NCBI GenBank assembly: GCA_030652255.1
Contig: JAUSAZ010000142.1
Coordinates: forward strand, 1-54,787
DNA length: 54,787 nt
Reading direction: 5' to 3'
Source of the DNA: Myxococcales bacterium
GTDB taxonomy: Bacteria; Myxococcota_A; Polyangia; Polyangiales; Ga0077539
Part shown: piece by piece, positions 37,844 to 47,929 of the stretch
How the letters are laid out: every line of letters begins with the position of its first letter
How positions within the stretch are numbered: position 1 is the first letter of the stretch
Notes under the pieces: generated by a model
Seen by the model: only the letters and a program-made list of their open reading frames with translations
Databases searched by the model: none
Told to the model about the DNA's origin: nothing
Program-made: the position numbers and the translations under genes

Positions 37844-40800
37844 AGGCCTCGTCGGTGGTCGTCTTGGCGGGGCGCAGCGCGATGGAGCGCAGCAGCGCCG
37901 GCAGCAGGAAGATGCCCAGCAGGGTGCTCGACACCAGGCCGCCGATGACCACGGTCGCGAGCGGGCGCTGCACCTCGCTGCCCGCCGAGGTCGAGATGGC
38001 CATCGGGGCGAAGCCCAGGGCGGCCACGGCGGCGGTGAGCAGCAGCGGTTGCAGCACGGTCACCGCGCCGTCGATCAGGGCGCGCTCGGGCGGGGCGCCC
38101 TCGTCGGCCCGGCGCCGGATCTCGCTCGCCATGACCACGCCGTTGAGCACGGCGATGCCGCAGAGGGCGATGAACCCGATGGCCGCCGGGAGGCTGAAGG
38201 ACATCCCGCGCAGGCTCAGCGCCACGATGCCGCCGATGAGCGCGAAGGGCACCCCCGAGAACACCGCGAGCGAGTACCGGATGTTGCCGAACATCAGGTA
38301 CAGCATCCCCAGGATGAGCCCGAGGCTCACCGGCACCACCACCGCGAGGCGGTCGCGGGCGCGGGCGAAGTTCTCGAACTGCCCGCTCCACTCGACGCGG
38401 TAGCCCGGCGGGAGCTGCACCTCGCGCTCGACCCGCGCGCGGGCGTCGGCGACGAAGCCCACCAGGTCGCGGCCGCGGATGTTCACCTCGACACGCAGCC
38501 GGCGCGCCATGCCCTCGCGGCTGATCTGCGCGGGGCCGTCCTCCTCGGTCACGTCGGCGACCTGCCCGAGCGGCACCAGGCCGCCCTCGGAGTCGCCCAC
38601 CGGGAGCCCCTCGATGCTCTCCGCGCCGCGCCCGATGGGCGGCAGCAGCACCCGCAGGTCGAAGCGCCGGTGGCCGTCGAACATCACCCCCACGCGCCGC
38701 CCCTGCCGGGTGGCCTCCACCGCGGCGAGCACGTCGTCGGCCGCGATGCCGTGCCGCGCCAGGCGCTGCCGGTCGACCCGCACCTGCATCATCGGCAGGC
38801 CCAGCGCCCGCTCGACGCGCACGTCGCCCGCGCCCGGCGTCCCCCGCATCAGCCGCCCGACGCGGTTGCCGAGGTCCGTGAGCACGTTGAGGTCCTCGCC
38901 GAAGAGGTGGATCGCCACGTCGGCGCGCGATCCCGAGATGAGCTCGTTGGTGCGGTCTTCGATGGGCTGCGAGATCGACACGTAGGTCGACGACACCTCG
39001 CGCTCGATGGCGGTCTTCATCAGCTCGCCGAGCGCGTCGAGGTCGTGCGCGCTGGTCCACTCGGCCCGCGGTCGCAGGTGGACGAGGATGTCCGTGTTGT
39101 CCATCCCGACGGGGTCCGTGGCGACCTCCGCGCGGCCCGTCATGGCCAGCGAGGTCACCACCTCGGGGAAGCGCGCGAGCACCCGCTCGGTCGCGAGGTC
39201 GAGGCGCCGCGCCTCGGTGAACCCGATCGAGGGGATGCGGCGGATGGCCACCACGATGTCGCCCTCGTCGATGCGCGGGACGAAGTCCGCCCCGAGGCCG
39301 CCGGCCACCGGCACCGTCAGCGCCAGGCCCGCCAGCGCCGCGATGAAGAGCGCCCGGCGCTGCCTCACGGCCCACGCCACGCCGCGCGCGTACGGCGCCT
39401 CCAGGTGGTGCAGCAGCCCGTGGCTGCCGGGCTTCTTCGGCGGCCGCAGGAAGGTCACCGCGCCGGCCGGGAAGACCACCAGCGCGAACACGATCGACCC
39501 GCCGAGCGCGAGCGCCATCGTGGTGGCCATCGGGCGGAACATCTTCCCCTCGGTGCCCTCCAGCGAGAGCAGCGGGAGGTACACCAGCAGGATGATGAGC
39601 ACCGAGAACACCACCGGCCGCGCCACCTGGCGCACCGAGGCCGCGATGGCCTCGCGGTAGTTCTGCTGGTTGATGTCGTGCAGCGCGAGGCGCGCGAGCG
39701 CGGCCTCCAGCATCACGATGGGGCCGTCGACCAGGAACCCGAAGTCGATGGCGCCGAGGGACATCAGGTTGCCCGTCACCCCGAGCTGCCGCATCCCGAA
39801 GACCGCCAGGATCATCGCGAAGGGGATGCCGAGCGTGACCAGCAGGCTGCCGCGCATCGAGCCCAGCAGCACCAGCAGCACCAGCGACACCAGCACCGCG
39901 CCCTCGAGCAGGTTGTGCCCGACGGTGGTGAGCGTGCGGTCGATGAACTGCGCGCGGTCGTACACCTCGTCGATGTGCACCCCCGCGGGGAGCGTGCGGC
40001 GCAGCTCCCCGATGCGGTCGTGGACGCTGTGCACCACGGTGCGGGAGTTCTCCCCGAGGAGCATCATCACGATGCCGCTCACCACCTCGCCGCGGCCGTC
40101 CTGCGTGACCACGCCCTGCGGGAGCGAGGCCCCGATGCGCGCCTCGCCCAGGTGCCTGATCTGCACGGGCGTGCCGTCGGCGTCCGTGGCGACCACCACC
40201 GAGGCGAGGTCCGTGAGGTCGCGCAGCTGGGCCTCGCCGCGGATGGTGTACTGCTCCGCGCCGCGCTCGATCCAGCCGCCGCCGACGTTGGCGTTGTTGC
40301 GCCCGAGCACGTCGAGCACGCGGCCGATGGTGATGCGGTGGGCGGCCAGGCGCCGCGGGTCGAGCGCCACCTCGTACTGCTTGCGGGCGCCGCCGAGGGC
40401 GTTGACCTCGATGACCCCGGGCACGCTCCGCAGCCGCGGCGCGACGTCCCACTCCAGCATGGTGCGCAGCTCCATGGCCGAGTGCCGGTCGCTGCGCAGC
40501 ACGAACTGGTAGATCTCCCCGAGGCCCGTGGAGACGGGCGCGAGCTGCGGGCTGCCGAACTGCGGCGGCACGTCGGCCTCGATGCTCCGCAGCCGCTCGG
40601 ACACGAGCTGCCGCGCGAACCACACGTCCACCTCGTCGTTGAACACGATGGTGATCGCCGAGAGCCCCGCGCGGGTCACCGACCGGATCTCCTGGAGGTT
40701 GGGCAGCCCGTTGAGGCCCATCTCCACGGGCAGCGTGACGTAGCGCTCGACCTCCTCGGCGGAGAGCCCCGGCGAGTCGGTGAGCACCTGCACCTGCACG

Positions 40801-40931
40801 TTGGTGATGTCGGGCACCGCGTCGATGGGCAGGCCCTTCGCGACGAAGACCCCGACGACGAGCACCAGCGCGGTGACCCCGAGCACGGCGATCCGGAAGC
40901 GGATCGCCATCCGCACGATGGCGTCAAGCAT
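37842..40931 (-). CDS. Heavy-metal-efflux RND pump (CzcA/CusA family)
   Basis: A 1029-residue inner-membrane transporter with the RND layout: helix 1 at the N-terminus, two large periplasmic loops (about 35-335 and 540-860) and about twelve membrane helices. The HME signature in helix 4 is present near residue 390 as Asp-Phe-Gly-Phe-Leu-Val-Asp-Gly, supplying the proton-relay aspartates. It would export a metal cation by proton antiport with the adaptor encoded 12 bp upstream and a TolC partner. Mono- versus divalent specificity (CusA or CzcA) cannot be decided by eye. The stop codon lies inside copy R of the structured repeat. Confidence 0.93.
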   Translation of the reverse strand: MLDAIVRMAIRFRIAVLGVTALVLVVGVFVAKGLPIDAVPDITNVQVQVLTDSPGLSAEEVERYVTLPVEMGLNGLPNLQEIRSVTRAGLSAITIVFNDEVDVWFARQLVSERLRSIEADVPPQFGSPQLAPVSTGLGEIYQFVLRSDRHSAMELRTMLEWDVAPRLRSVPGVIEVNALGGARKQYEVALDPRRLAAHRITIGRVLDVLGRNNANVGGGWIERGAEQYTIRGEAQLRDLTDLASVVVATDADGTPVQIRHLGEARIGASLPQGVVTQDGRGEVVSGIVMMLLGENSRTVVHSVHDRIGELRRTLPAGVHIDEVYDRAQFIDRTLTTVGHNLLEGAVLVSLVLLVLLGSMRGSLLVTLGIPFAMILAVFGMRQLGVTGNLMSLGAIDFGFLVDGPIVMLEAALARLALHDINQQNYREAIAASVRQVARPVVFSVLIILLVYLPLLSLEGTEGKMFRPMATTMALALGGSIVFALVVFPAGAVTFLRPPKKPGSHGLLHHLEAPYARGVAWAVRQRRALFIAALAGLALTVPVAGGLGADFVPRIDEGDIVVAIRRIPSIGFTEARRLDLATERVLARFPEVVTSLAMTGRAEVATDPVGMDNTDILVHLRPRAEWTSAHDLDALGELMKTAIEREVSSTYVSISQPIEDRTNELISGSRADVAIHLFGEDLNVLTDLGNRVGRLMRGTPGAGDVRVERALGLPMMQVRVDRQRLARHGIAADDVLAAVEATRQGRRVGVMFDGHRRFDLRVLLPPIGRGAESIEGLPVGDSEGGLVPLGQVADVTEEDGPAQISREGMARRLRVEVNIRGRDLVGFVADARARVEREVQLPPGYRVEWSGQFENFARARDRLAVVVPVSLGLILGMLYLMFGNIRYSLAVFSGVPFALIGGIVALSLRGMSFSLPAAIGFIALCGIAVLNGVVMASEIRRRADEGAPPERALIDGAVTVLQPLLLTAAVAALGFAPMAISTSAGSEVQRPLATVVIGGLVSSTLLGIFLLPALLRSIALRPAKTTTDEA

Positions 40932-40943
40932 GGTCGGGCCTCC

Positions 40944-42107
40944 TCACCGCAGCAGCTCGCTCTTCAGGGCGAAGGCGCCGTCGGTCACCACCCGGTCGCC
41001 CGGCCCCACGCCGCGGCTCACCTCGACGGTGTCCCCGTCGGCCTCGCCGAGCGCCACCGTCGCCGCCTCGAACTCCCGCGTCCCCCGCTCCAGGAAGACC
41101 GCCGGGCGACCCTCGATCTGCACCACGGCGCTGCGCGGCACGGCGATCACCTCGCGCACCCCCGCGGCCGCGGTGCGCAGCCGCGCCGTCACGAACTGCC
41201 CCGGCCGCAGCCGCCGCTCGGGGTTGGGCACCTCCACCCGCACGCGCGCCGCGCGGGTGCGCAGGTCGATGGTGGCGTCCACGTGGCTCACCTCGCCGGT
41301 GACGGGAGGCCCCTCGAGGCCGTGCGCGGAGATCTCCGCCCGGTCGCCGACCACCACCCGCCCGAGGTCGATCTCGTAGGCGTCGAGCATCACCCAGACC
41401 CGCGTGAGGTCGGCGATGCGCATCACGCTGCTGGTGTCGTCGATGGTCTGCCCCACGATCACGTCGCGGCGGATCACCGTCCCCGCGATGGGCGCCCGCA
41501 GCACCACGCGCCGCGCCGCGCCCGCGCTGCGGCCCACGCCCGCGCCCATGGCCGCGAGGCGCTGCGTGGCGCCGGTGGCCTCGGCCTCGAAGCGCGCCAC
41601 GTCGGCGCGGGCGTCTTCCACGGCGCGCGCCGTGGTGAGCCGCTGGCGGTAGAGCTCGGTCTCCCGGGCGAGCCGCGCCCGCGCCGCGGTGGCCTGGGCC
41701 TGCGCCGACACCCGCGAGGCCAGCACGTCGCCGAGGCTCACGCTCTCGATCTCCACGAGCGGTGTGCCCACCTCGACGGCGTCGCCCACCCCGGCCATCA
41801 CCCGGGTCACCCGGCCGCGGATGCGGGCGCCGACGTCGGCCACGTGGTCGGGGTCGAAGTCCACCGAGCCCGAGAGGTTGAGCGCGGGCGCGAGCGCGCG
41901 GGGCGTCACCGCGGCCGTCACCACCCCGAAGCGCCGGACGAACTCCTCGGACACCTGCACCCGAGCGCCCCCCTCCGGGCGATCGCAGCGGGGCGCCGGG
42001 GCGGGCGTCCCCACGGCCGCGCGCCGGGGCCCGATGGCCTCGCGCACCCCGAGCGCACCGACGGCGCACAGCGCGCCGAAGCTGAAGGTGGTGACCCAGC
42101 GGTTCAT
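40944..42107 (-). CDS. Periplasmic adaptor of the RND pump (CusB/CzcB-like)
   Basis: A 387-residue membrane-fusion protein with an N-terminal signal/anchor (residues 5-24). The barrel-sandwich/lipoyl halves surround an alpha-helical hairpin (about 125-165, Ala/Arg/Glu-rich), with Leu-Arg-Ala-Pro-Ile-Ala-Gly-Thr-Val after the hairpin. A beta-barrel domain and membrane-proximal domain follow (Gly-Pro-Gly-Asp-Arg-Val-Val-Thr-Asp-Gly). It bridges the RND pump to the outer-membrane channel. The ATG follows GGAG by a normal spacing. It is first in a two-gene operon with the pump; no His/Met-rich metal-binding N-terminus is evident. Confidence 0.9.
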   Translation of the reverse strand: MNRWVTTFSFGALCAVGALGVREAIGPRRAAVGTPAPAPRCDRPEGGARVQVSEEFVRRFGVVTAAVTPRALAPALNLSGSVDFDPDHVADVGARIRGRVTRVMAGVGDAVEVGTPLVEIESVSLGDVLASRVSAQAQATAARARLARETELYRQRLTTARAVEDARADVARFEAEATGATQRLAAMGAGVGRSAGAARRVVLRAPIAGTVIRRDVIVGQTIDDTSSVMRIADLTRVWVMLDAYEIDLGRVVVGDRAEISAHGLEGPPVTGEVSHVDATIDLRTRAARVRVEVPNPERRLRPGQFVTARLRTAAAGVREVIAVPRSAVVQIEGRPAVFLERGTREFEAATVALGEADGDTVEVSRGVGPGDRVVTDGAFALKSELLR

Positions 42108-42146
42108 GTAGGACTCCCGCGCCGCAGGGTGCGCGAATGTTGAACA

Positions 42147-42157
42147 GACATCATGTC
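42147..42157. promoter_or_regulatory. 11-bp palindrome upstream of the efflux operon
   Basis: GACAT-C-ATGTC, a perfect 5-bp inverted repeat, lies 40 bp upstream of the adaptor ATG in the least GC-rich part of the gap. It could be an operator for a metal-responsive regulator. No such regulator gene is in the window. Confidence 0.25.
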
Positions 42158-42257
42158 GATGCCAGCCCTTCGCAGGGCCCGTGCCGTGCGACGAACCCTG
42201 GGCATTCTGAAGCGTGGCGGGTGGTGGTCGCGCGAGGGTGCGGCGCACAGCCACCCC

Positions 42258-42277
42258 CAGGGGCGCGGTGGCCCCTG
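42258..42277 (-). terminator. Hairpin after the PPP phosphatase gene
   Basis: CAGGGGC/GCCCCTG (42258-42264, 42271-42277) with a 6-nt loop begins 7 nt after the stop of the phosphatase gene on the minus strand. No T-run follows, so it may act as an RNA 3'-end stabiliser or an inefficient terminator. Confidence 0.35.
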
Positions 42278-42283
42278 CGACCT

Positions 42284-43960
<1,677 letters not shown>

Positions 43961-43968
43961 CTCGACGC

Positions 43969-43974
43969 AGGCTA
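43969..43974 (-). promoter_or_regulatory. Candidate -10 of the PPP phosphatase gene
   Basis: TAGCCT on the minus strand ends 8 nt before the ATG at 43960; no Shine-Dalgarno is present. It supports that ATG over the upstream GTG and suggests a leaderless transcript. Confidence 0.25.
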
Positions 43975-44123
43975 GAACGCTGCGGAGTTCGGTGTAAACC
44001 GCCGCCACCCCACCCCATGCCCGGGCGGCGGTCGCCCAAATGGCCGAAGCCCCCGCCGACGATCCCCGCGAGGGGAGCGAAGGACAGGGGCTCCGTAGAA
44101 CCGCTGGTGCGTTCAGACCGCGA

Positions 44124-44615
44124 TCAGCGGTTGGCGCTCCAGGTGTCCTCGTGGGTCACGCCGCCGTTGGTGTAGGTCCACGAGATCGTGTGGAACACGA
44201 AGGTGACCTCCTCGAGGGCCGGGTCGGTCGCGGTCGCGGGGACGATGGTGTCGGGCACGATCTGCTTCTGCGAAGCGATGCGGCCCTGCTTGATCTCGAC
44301 CGTGTAGAACTGCTCGGTCGTGCCGTCGCCCGTGGGGTTCGGGCGGAAGAACTTGAACTTCGCCTCGATGACCTGGTTCTCGACGAGCGCCTTGCAGAGG
44401 AGCGGCGAGGACTTGTCGATGCGCTTGCGGATGAGCAGCGGCTCATACTGCCGGCGACCGGTCGCCATGCCCGAGCCCGCCTCGCGGGCCGTCTTCACGG
44501 CCTGCTCGTAGTAGACGCACTCGATCGAGCCTTCGCGGCCGAGGCTGGTCTGGGTGCTGTCGCCCTTGATGTCAGCGCCGCTCGCCTTGAGATAGAGATG
44601 TACGGTTTCGGCCAT
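44124..44615 (-). CDS. hcp: Type VI secretion tube protein Hcp (solitary)
   Basis: A 163-residue protein of Hcp1 family size. It has Tyr-Leu-Lys-Ala-Ser-Gly-Ala-Asp-Ile-Lys-Gly-Asp-Ser at the start, Cys-Val-Tyr-Tyr-Glu-Gln, Arg-Arg-Gln-Tyr-Glu-Pro-Leu-Leu-Ile-Arg-Lys and a C-terminal Ile-Ser-Trp-Thr-Tyr. Hcp hexamers stack to make the T6SS inner tube and can carry effectors. No sheath, VgrG, ClpV or baseplate gene is in the window, so this is an orphan copy that would use an apparatus encoded elsewhere. Third positions are a little less uniformly G/C than in neighbours. Confidence 0.88.
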   Translation of the reverse strand: MAETVHLYLKASGADIKGDSTQTSLGREGSIECVYYEQAVKTAREAGSGMATGRRQYEPLLIRKRIDKSSPLLCKALVENQVIEAKFKFFRPNPTGDGTTEQFYTVEIKQGRIASQKQIVPDTIVPATATDPALEEVTFVFHTISWTYTNGGVTHEDTWSANR

Positions 44616-44949
44616 GGTGGTCTCTCGTGCAGGCGTTCTTGGAAGGGGTTTTTATCCGAGCGTCCGGTGCCTGCCACCGCGCCGCCCGACGACGAAGCCA
44701 TGAGCACCCGTCGTGCCAGCGACGCGGCGTCCGGCGAACTCCGTTCGCTTCCGCTACGCCCGCCGTGCTTTGCGCGTCGGCCTCGCTTCGACGGCGACCG
44801 CGCCGCGGTTGGACGCGACGCACACCGTGCCGCGCGCGGGCCACGGATGGTCGGCGAGAGCGCGGAGGCATCGCCGGGCGGGGCAGCGTTTGGACTCGCG
44901 GCGACACCCGTTGGACGATCGTCCCACGGCCCGCCCGGGCGCCTCCATC

Positions 44950-44967
44950 AATACCCTTCAAGGTATT
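44950..44967. promoter_or_regulatory. 18-bp operator-like inverted repeat
   Basis: AATACC, spacer CTTCAA, GGTATT: perfect 6-bp arms, AT-rich in a very GC-rich setting, 68 bp before the ATG at 45035. This is typical of a dimeric repressor site. It could control the gene at 45035, the divergent hcp, or both. Confidence 0.4.
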
Positions 44968-45021
44968 CCGCGAGGCCTCCCGGCGGCGTGAAGACGCTTC
45001 CCCCGCGCGTACACTCTCCGG

Positions 45022-45027
45022 TAAGAT
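45022..45027 (+). promoter_or_regulatory. Candidate -10 of the 45035 gene
   Basis: TAAGAT ends 7 nt before the ATG at 45035, with no Shine-Dalgarno: again the leaderless geometry. Confidence 0.3.
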
Positions 45028-45034
45028 CGGCGGC

Positions 45035-45778
45035 ATGTCACGAGTGAAGCCGTCGAAGTCCCCCGCCCCGAAGAAGAAGCCCGCGGTCCCGGTCGCAGCC
45101 AAGGTGAAGCCCGTCCAGAAGCCCCGCTCGCAGCGACTGCGCGACAAGGGCCGCGCCGCCATCTCGCTCATCCGCAAGCGCCGCGCGACCCTGGCCGACG
45201 ACTTCCTCGACGTGGGTGAGGCGCTGCGCACGCTCAAGGGCGACGGGATGTTCGAGGCGCTCGGGCGCGCCGACTTCGACGACGTGTGCGGGCGCGACCT
45301 CGACCTCGCGGAGTCCACCGCCGACGCCATGATCGCCCTCTCCGAGCGCATCGAGCGCGAGCTGGAGAAGGAGCTCGGCCGCGACCGCTCGAGCGCCCTG
45401 CTCGCCCTGGTCGACGCCGTCCCCGAAGACGACCGCCCGATGAACCTCCTCGACGCCACCATCCAGCTCCCCACCGGCGGCAAGCTCGTGGTGCGCGGCG
45501 CGACGGCCTCCGAGGTGCGCGAGGCCGCCCGCAGCTTCCGCCTCGTGCGCGGCGCCAAGCAGGGCAAGCGCTCCCGGGGCTTCACCACCACCCCCGAGGA
45601 GAAGCGACGCTTCACCGCCGTGGAGAAGCGCTGGCGCGCCCGCCGCGACCTCGCGGGCCTCGTGCACACCCGCCTCGTGGCCTCGCGCCGCGCGCACGGC
45701 GCCGAGGTCGACGTCCGCCTCCCGCTCGAGATCTGGGAGCGCATCGAGCTCCCCCCCGCCCCGAAGCCCCCGCGCTGA
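45035..45778 (+). CDS. Hypothetical basic protein
   Basis: A 247-residue protein of no family I recognise. Residues 1-45 are Lys/Pro/Ala-rich and very basic, like a disordered nucleic-acid-binding tail. Residues 48-130 are helical: Leu-Asp-Val-Gly-Glu-Ala-Leu-Arg-Thr-Leu-Lys, then Asp-Phe-Asp-Asp-Val-Cys, then Ala-Asp-Ala-Met-Ile-Ala-Leu-Ser. Residues 150-225 hold further Arg-rich helices. A DNA-binding or structural role is possible. It faces hcp across the 419-bp gap and is convergent with the small gene at 45785. Confidence 0.65.
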   Translation: MSRVKPSKSPAPKKKPAVPVAAKVKPVQKPRSQRLRDKGRAAISLIRKRRATLADDFLDVGEALRTLKGDGMFEALGRADFDDVCGRDLDLAESTADAMIALSERIERELEKELGRDRSSALLALVDAVPEDDRPMNLLDATIQLPTGGKLVVRGATASEVREAARSFRLVRGAKQGKRSRGFTTTPEEKRRFTAVEKRWRARRDLAGLVHTRLVASRRAHGAEVDVRLPLEIWERIELPPAPKPPR

Positions 45779-45784
45779 CCGGCG

Positions 45785-46015
45785 CTACGCCACCCGCTCG
45801 GCCCCGCCGTCGCCGTCGTTGGCGGGCGGCATCACCAGCACCCAGCCCTGCGCCACGCAGTACCGCTCGGCCCCGAGCACCGCGGCCTCCGTCGCCCGCT
45901 CGCTGCGCCGCGCCGCGCGGTACACCACCCGCCCGCTGCCGATCGCCCGCAGCGCAACGGTGACCGTCGCCCCGCGTCGCCAGACCTCCAACCGCACCGC
46001 CCGCACGCTGTTCAT
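45785..46015 (-). CDS. Small hypothetical protein
   Basis: A 76-residue protein from the ATG at 46015; upstream in-frame starts at 46066 and 46081 add sequence without clear coding character. It appears to be a small alpha+beta domain: strands Val-Arg-Leu-Glu-Val-Trp-Arg-Arg and Val-Thr-Val-Ala-Leu-Arg-Ala, a helix Ala-Thr-Glu-Ala-Ala-Val-Leu-Gly-Ala-Glu, and a strand Trp-Val-Leu-Val-Met. No family is recognised and no strong Shine-Dalgarno precedes it. Confidence 0.45.
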   Translation of the reverse strand: MNSVRAVRLEVWRRGATVTVALRAIGSGRVVYRAARRSERATEAAVLGAERYCVAQGWVLVMPPANDGDGGAERVA

Positions 46016-46081
46016 GCTCTGAAGCACACACCCGCCGGGAGCGCGCGTCCAGCCGGGGTGTGACATAGCCTGTCCGGGCAA

Positions 46082-47008
46082 TTATCGGGGCGCGGGGAAG
46101 GCCGAACGGAAGTCTGCGATGCACGAGAGCTCGTCGTGCGCGTGCTTGAAGCCGGTGGCCTTCTGGAAGGCGGCGCCGTCGATCACCACGGGGTACTTGA
46201 TGTGCGCGATGGCGCCCTGCGGCAGCGACGGGAGCCCGAAGCGCCCGGTCATCGCGAGGAAGGCCAGCTCGGGCATCGGCACCCGTCGGCGCCCGGTCTC
46301 GCGGACGATGACGGACAGCGGGAGCGGCGCCGGGCCGGTGACGTTGAACACCCCGCGCAGCTGGTGCTTGAGCGACAGCACGATGGCCGACGCGATGTCC
46401 TCCTCGTGCATGAACTGGTAGAGCGGGTCGTACCCGAGGATGGCCGGCACGTGGCGGTTGCGGAGGAAGTTCGCGAGGGTGCCGGTGCCGGTGGGGCCGA
46501 GCACGTAGACCATGCGCAGCACGGCGGTGGTGAGCTGCGGCAGGCGCCAGAGCGAGGTGCACGCGTAGAGGTCGGCGGCCACGAGGTCGGCCAGCTCGGG
46601 GAAGGTGGTGACCGCCATCGGGGGGTCGTCCTCGTGGTGGTAGAGCGCGTGGTCGGCGCCGGCGCCGTAGTAGGTGTGCCGCCCGACGAAGATGGCCTGC
46701 TTCGCGCCGTACTGGTGGGCGTACTCGAAGACCGCGCGGGTGCCGCCGAGGTTGATGCGGTAGCGCTCCTCGCTGCGGAAGCGCAGGTGCGTGACCGTGG
46801 CCATGTGGATGACCACCTCGGGGCGCGCCTTGCGGAAGACGTCCTCGGCGGCGCGCTTGCGGATGTCGACGGCGTGCATCTCGACGCCGGCGGGAGCGCC
46901 CTCCCACGGGCGGCGGTCGACCCCGATGACCTGGTGCCCTTCGGCGAGGAGGTGCCGCGCCACGATCTGCGCCACCGGCGACGACACCCCCGTGAGCAGG
47001 ACCTTCAT
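46082..47008 (-). CDS. NAD-dependent epimerase/dehydratase-like SDR without catalytic Tyr-x-x-x-Lys
   Basis: A 308-residue extended-SDR protein. The nucleotide-binding start Leu-Leu-Thr-Gly-Val-Ser-Ser-Pro-Val-Ala and Gly-Val-Asp-Arg-Arg after strand 2 favour NAD(P) binding. At the expected active-site position the sequence reads Phe-Pro-Glu-Leu-Ala instead of Tyr-x-x-x-Lys, so ordinary SDR redox or epimerase chemistry is doubtful. The C-terminal half has the usual substrate-domain helices. Its 3' neighbour on the transcript side is intergenic. Its ATG overlaps the acyltransferase stop by 4 bp, so the two are coupled. Confidence 0.8.
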   Translation of the reverse strand: MKVLLTGVSSPVAQIVARHLLAEGHQVIGVDRRPWEGAPAGVEMHAVDIRKRAAEDVFRKARPEVVIHMATVTHLRFRSEERYRINLGGTRAVFEYAHQYGAKQAIFVGRHTYYGAGADHALYHHEDDPPMAVTTFPELADLVAADLYACTSLWRLPQLTTAVLRMVYVLGPTGTGTLANFLRNRHVPAILGYDPLYQFMHEEDIASAIVLSLKHQLRGVFNVTGPAPLPLSVIVRETGRRRVPMPELAFLAMTGRFGLPSLPQGAIAHIKYPVVIDGAAFQKATGFKHAHDELSCIADFRSAFPAPR

Positions 47009-47811
47009 CCCTGGCCTCCCTCGCGCGCGAGCAGCCCGTCGGCCATGAGCGCCGCCACGCGTGACTTCACGGACTCGACGCCCTCCTGCACGGCCTCGTC
47101 ATCCTCGGTGCCGGTGCCCTCGAAGAACATCGGCTCGCCGAAGCGCAGCTCCATCTTGACCGGCAGCGGCAGGGCCAGGAGGTAGGGTGTGATGGGCACG
47201 TAGGGGGCGCCCACGAGGCGGCCCAGCGCGGCCGAGTTGGCGATGGAGGGGATGGCCTCGCCGCCGCCGAGGATGCCCACCGGCACGATGGGCGTGCGGG
47301 TCTTCATGGCGAGGCGCAGGAAGCCGGTGCCGAAGTCGACCAGCGAGTGGCGCTCCCAGTAGAGCTTGGCCGTGCCGCGCGCCCCCTCGGGGAAGACCAT
47401 GAGCATCCGGTCGTCTTCGAGCAGGCGCTCGGCGTGCTCGGGGAGGCCGGTGAACTGCCCCGTGCGCGACGACCACAGCGACGCGAAGGGCACCCGGTTG
47501 ATGAACTTCTCCGCCATGCCCTGCGCCAGCCGCGGGGGGTCGAGCTCCATGAACATCGACGTGATGAGCATCGCGCCGTCGATGGCGTACCCGCCGGAGT
47601 GGTTGCCCACCAGCATCACCCGACCCGACGTCGGCACGCGCTCGATGCCGTGCACCCTCACGCGGAAGTAGTTCCGGTAGAAGAAGCCCAGGGCCGTGAA
47701 CATCTCCCCGAGGTGCTGCTTCGAGATGCCGTACGGGTCGTAGCCGTAGCGGTTGAAGGGCAGCGCGAGGCGCTCCACCCGCGCCTTGATCCGTGGATCG
47801 ATCGGCAACAT
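47005..47811 (-). CDS. PlsC-like lysophospholipid acyltransferase
   Basis: A 268-residue protein. His71 and Asp78 in Asn-His-Ser-Gly-Gly-Tyr-Ala-Ile-Asp form the catalytic His-Asp pair of glycerolipid acyltransferases. Phe-Pro-Glu-Gly-Ala-Arg-Gly at 140-146 is the phosphate-binding motif, and Val-Pro-Val-Gly-Ile-Leu-Gly-Gly-Gly-Glu follows. It probably transfers an acyl chain to a lyso-lipid at the inner membrane. A strong AAGGAGGA precedes the ATG. It is first in a two-gene operon with the SDR-like gene. Confidence 0.88.
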   Translation of the reverse strand: MLPIDPRIKARVERLALPFNRYGYDPYGISKQHLGEMFTALGFFYRNYFRVRVHGIERVPTSGRVMLVGNHSGGYAIDGAMLITSMFMELDPPRLAQGMAEKFINRVPFASLWSSRTGQFTGLPEHAERLLEDDRMLMVFPEGARGTAKLYWERHSLVDFGTGFLRLAMKTRTPIVPVGILGGGEAIPSIANSAALGRLVGAPYVPITPYLLALPLPVKMELRFGEPMFFEGTGTEDDEAVQEGVESVKSRVAALMADGLLAREGGQG

Positions 47812-47929
47812 CGCTCTCGTCTCCTCCTTCGGGCCGCGCCGACGCTATGCCCCGGTCCCGCGTCGCAGCAAGCGCCAACGTCGCCCCCCATCTCATCCCG
47901 GAAGCGATGTACATCGCAGGTCACGCGCC

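Larger units (their letters stand above)
44616..45034. other. Long intergenic region between hcp and a hypothetical gene
   Basis: A 419-bp region without a convincing gene; short frames here lack the third-position G/C bias of real genes. It holds a 6-bp hairpin GCGAAC/GTTCGC (44734-44739, 44743-44748), an 18-bp inverted repeat (44950-44967, separate entry) and a -10-like TAAGAT before the next gene. An AT-rich GGATAAAAA on the minus strand about 30 nt before hcp may belong to the hcp promoter. Confidence 0.45.

Noticed and set aside
44713..44991. Small coding frame between hcp and the 45035 gene
   Set aside because: Codon third positions lack the strong G/C bias of true genes here, and no ribosome-binding site or recognisable domain is present.
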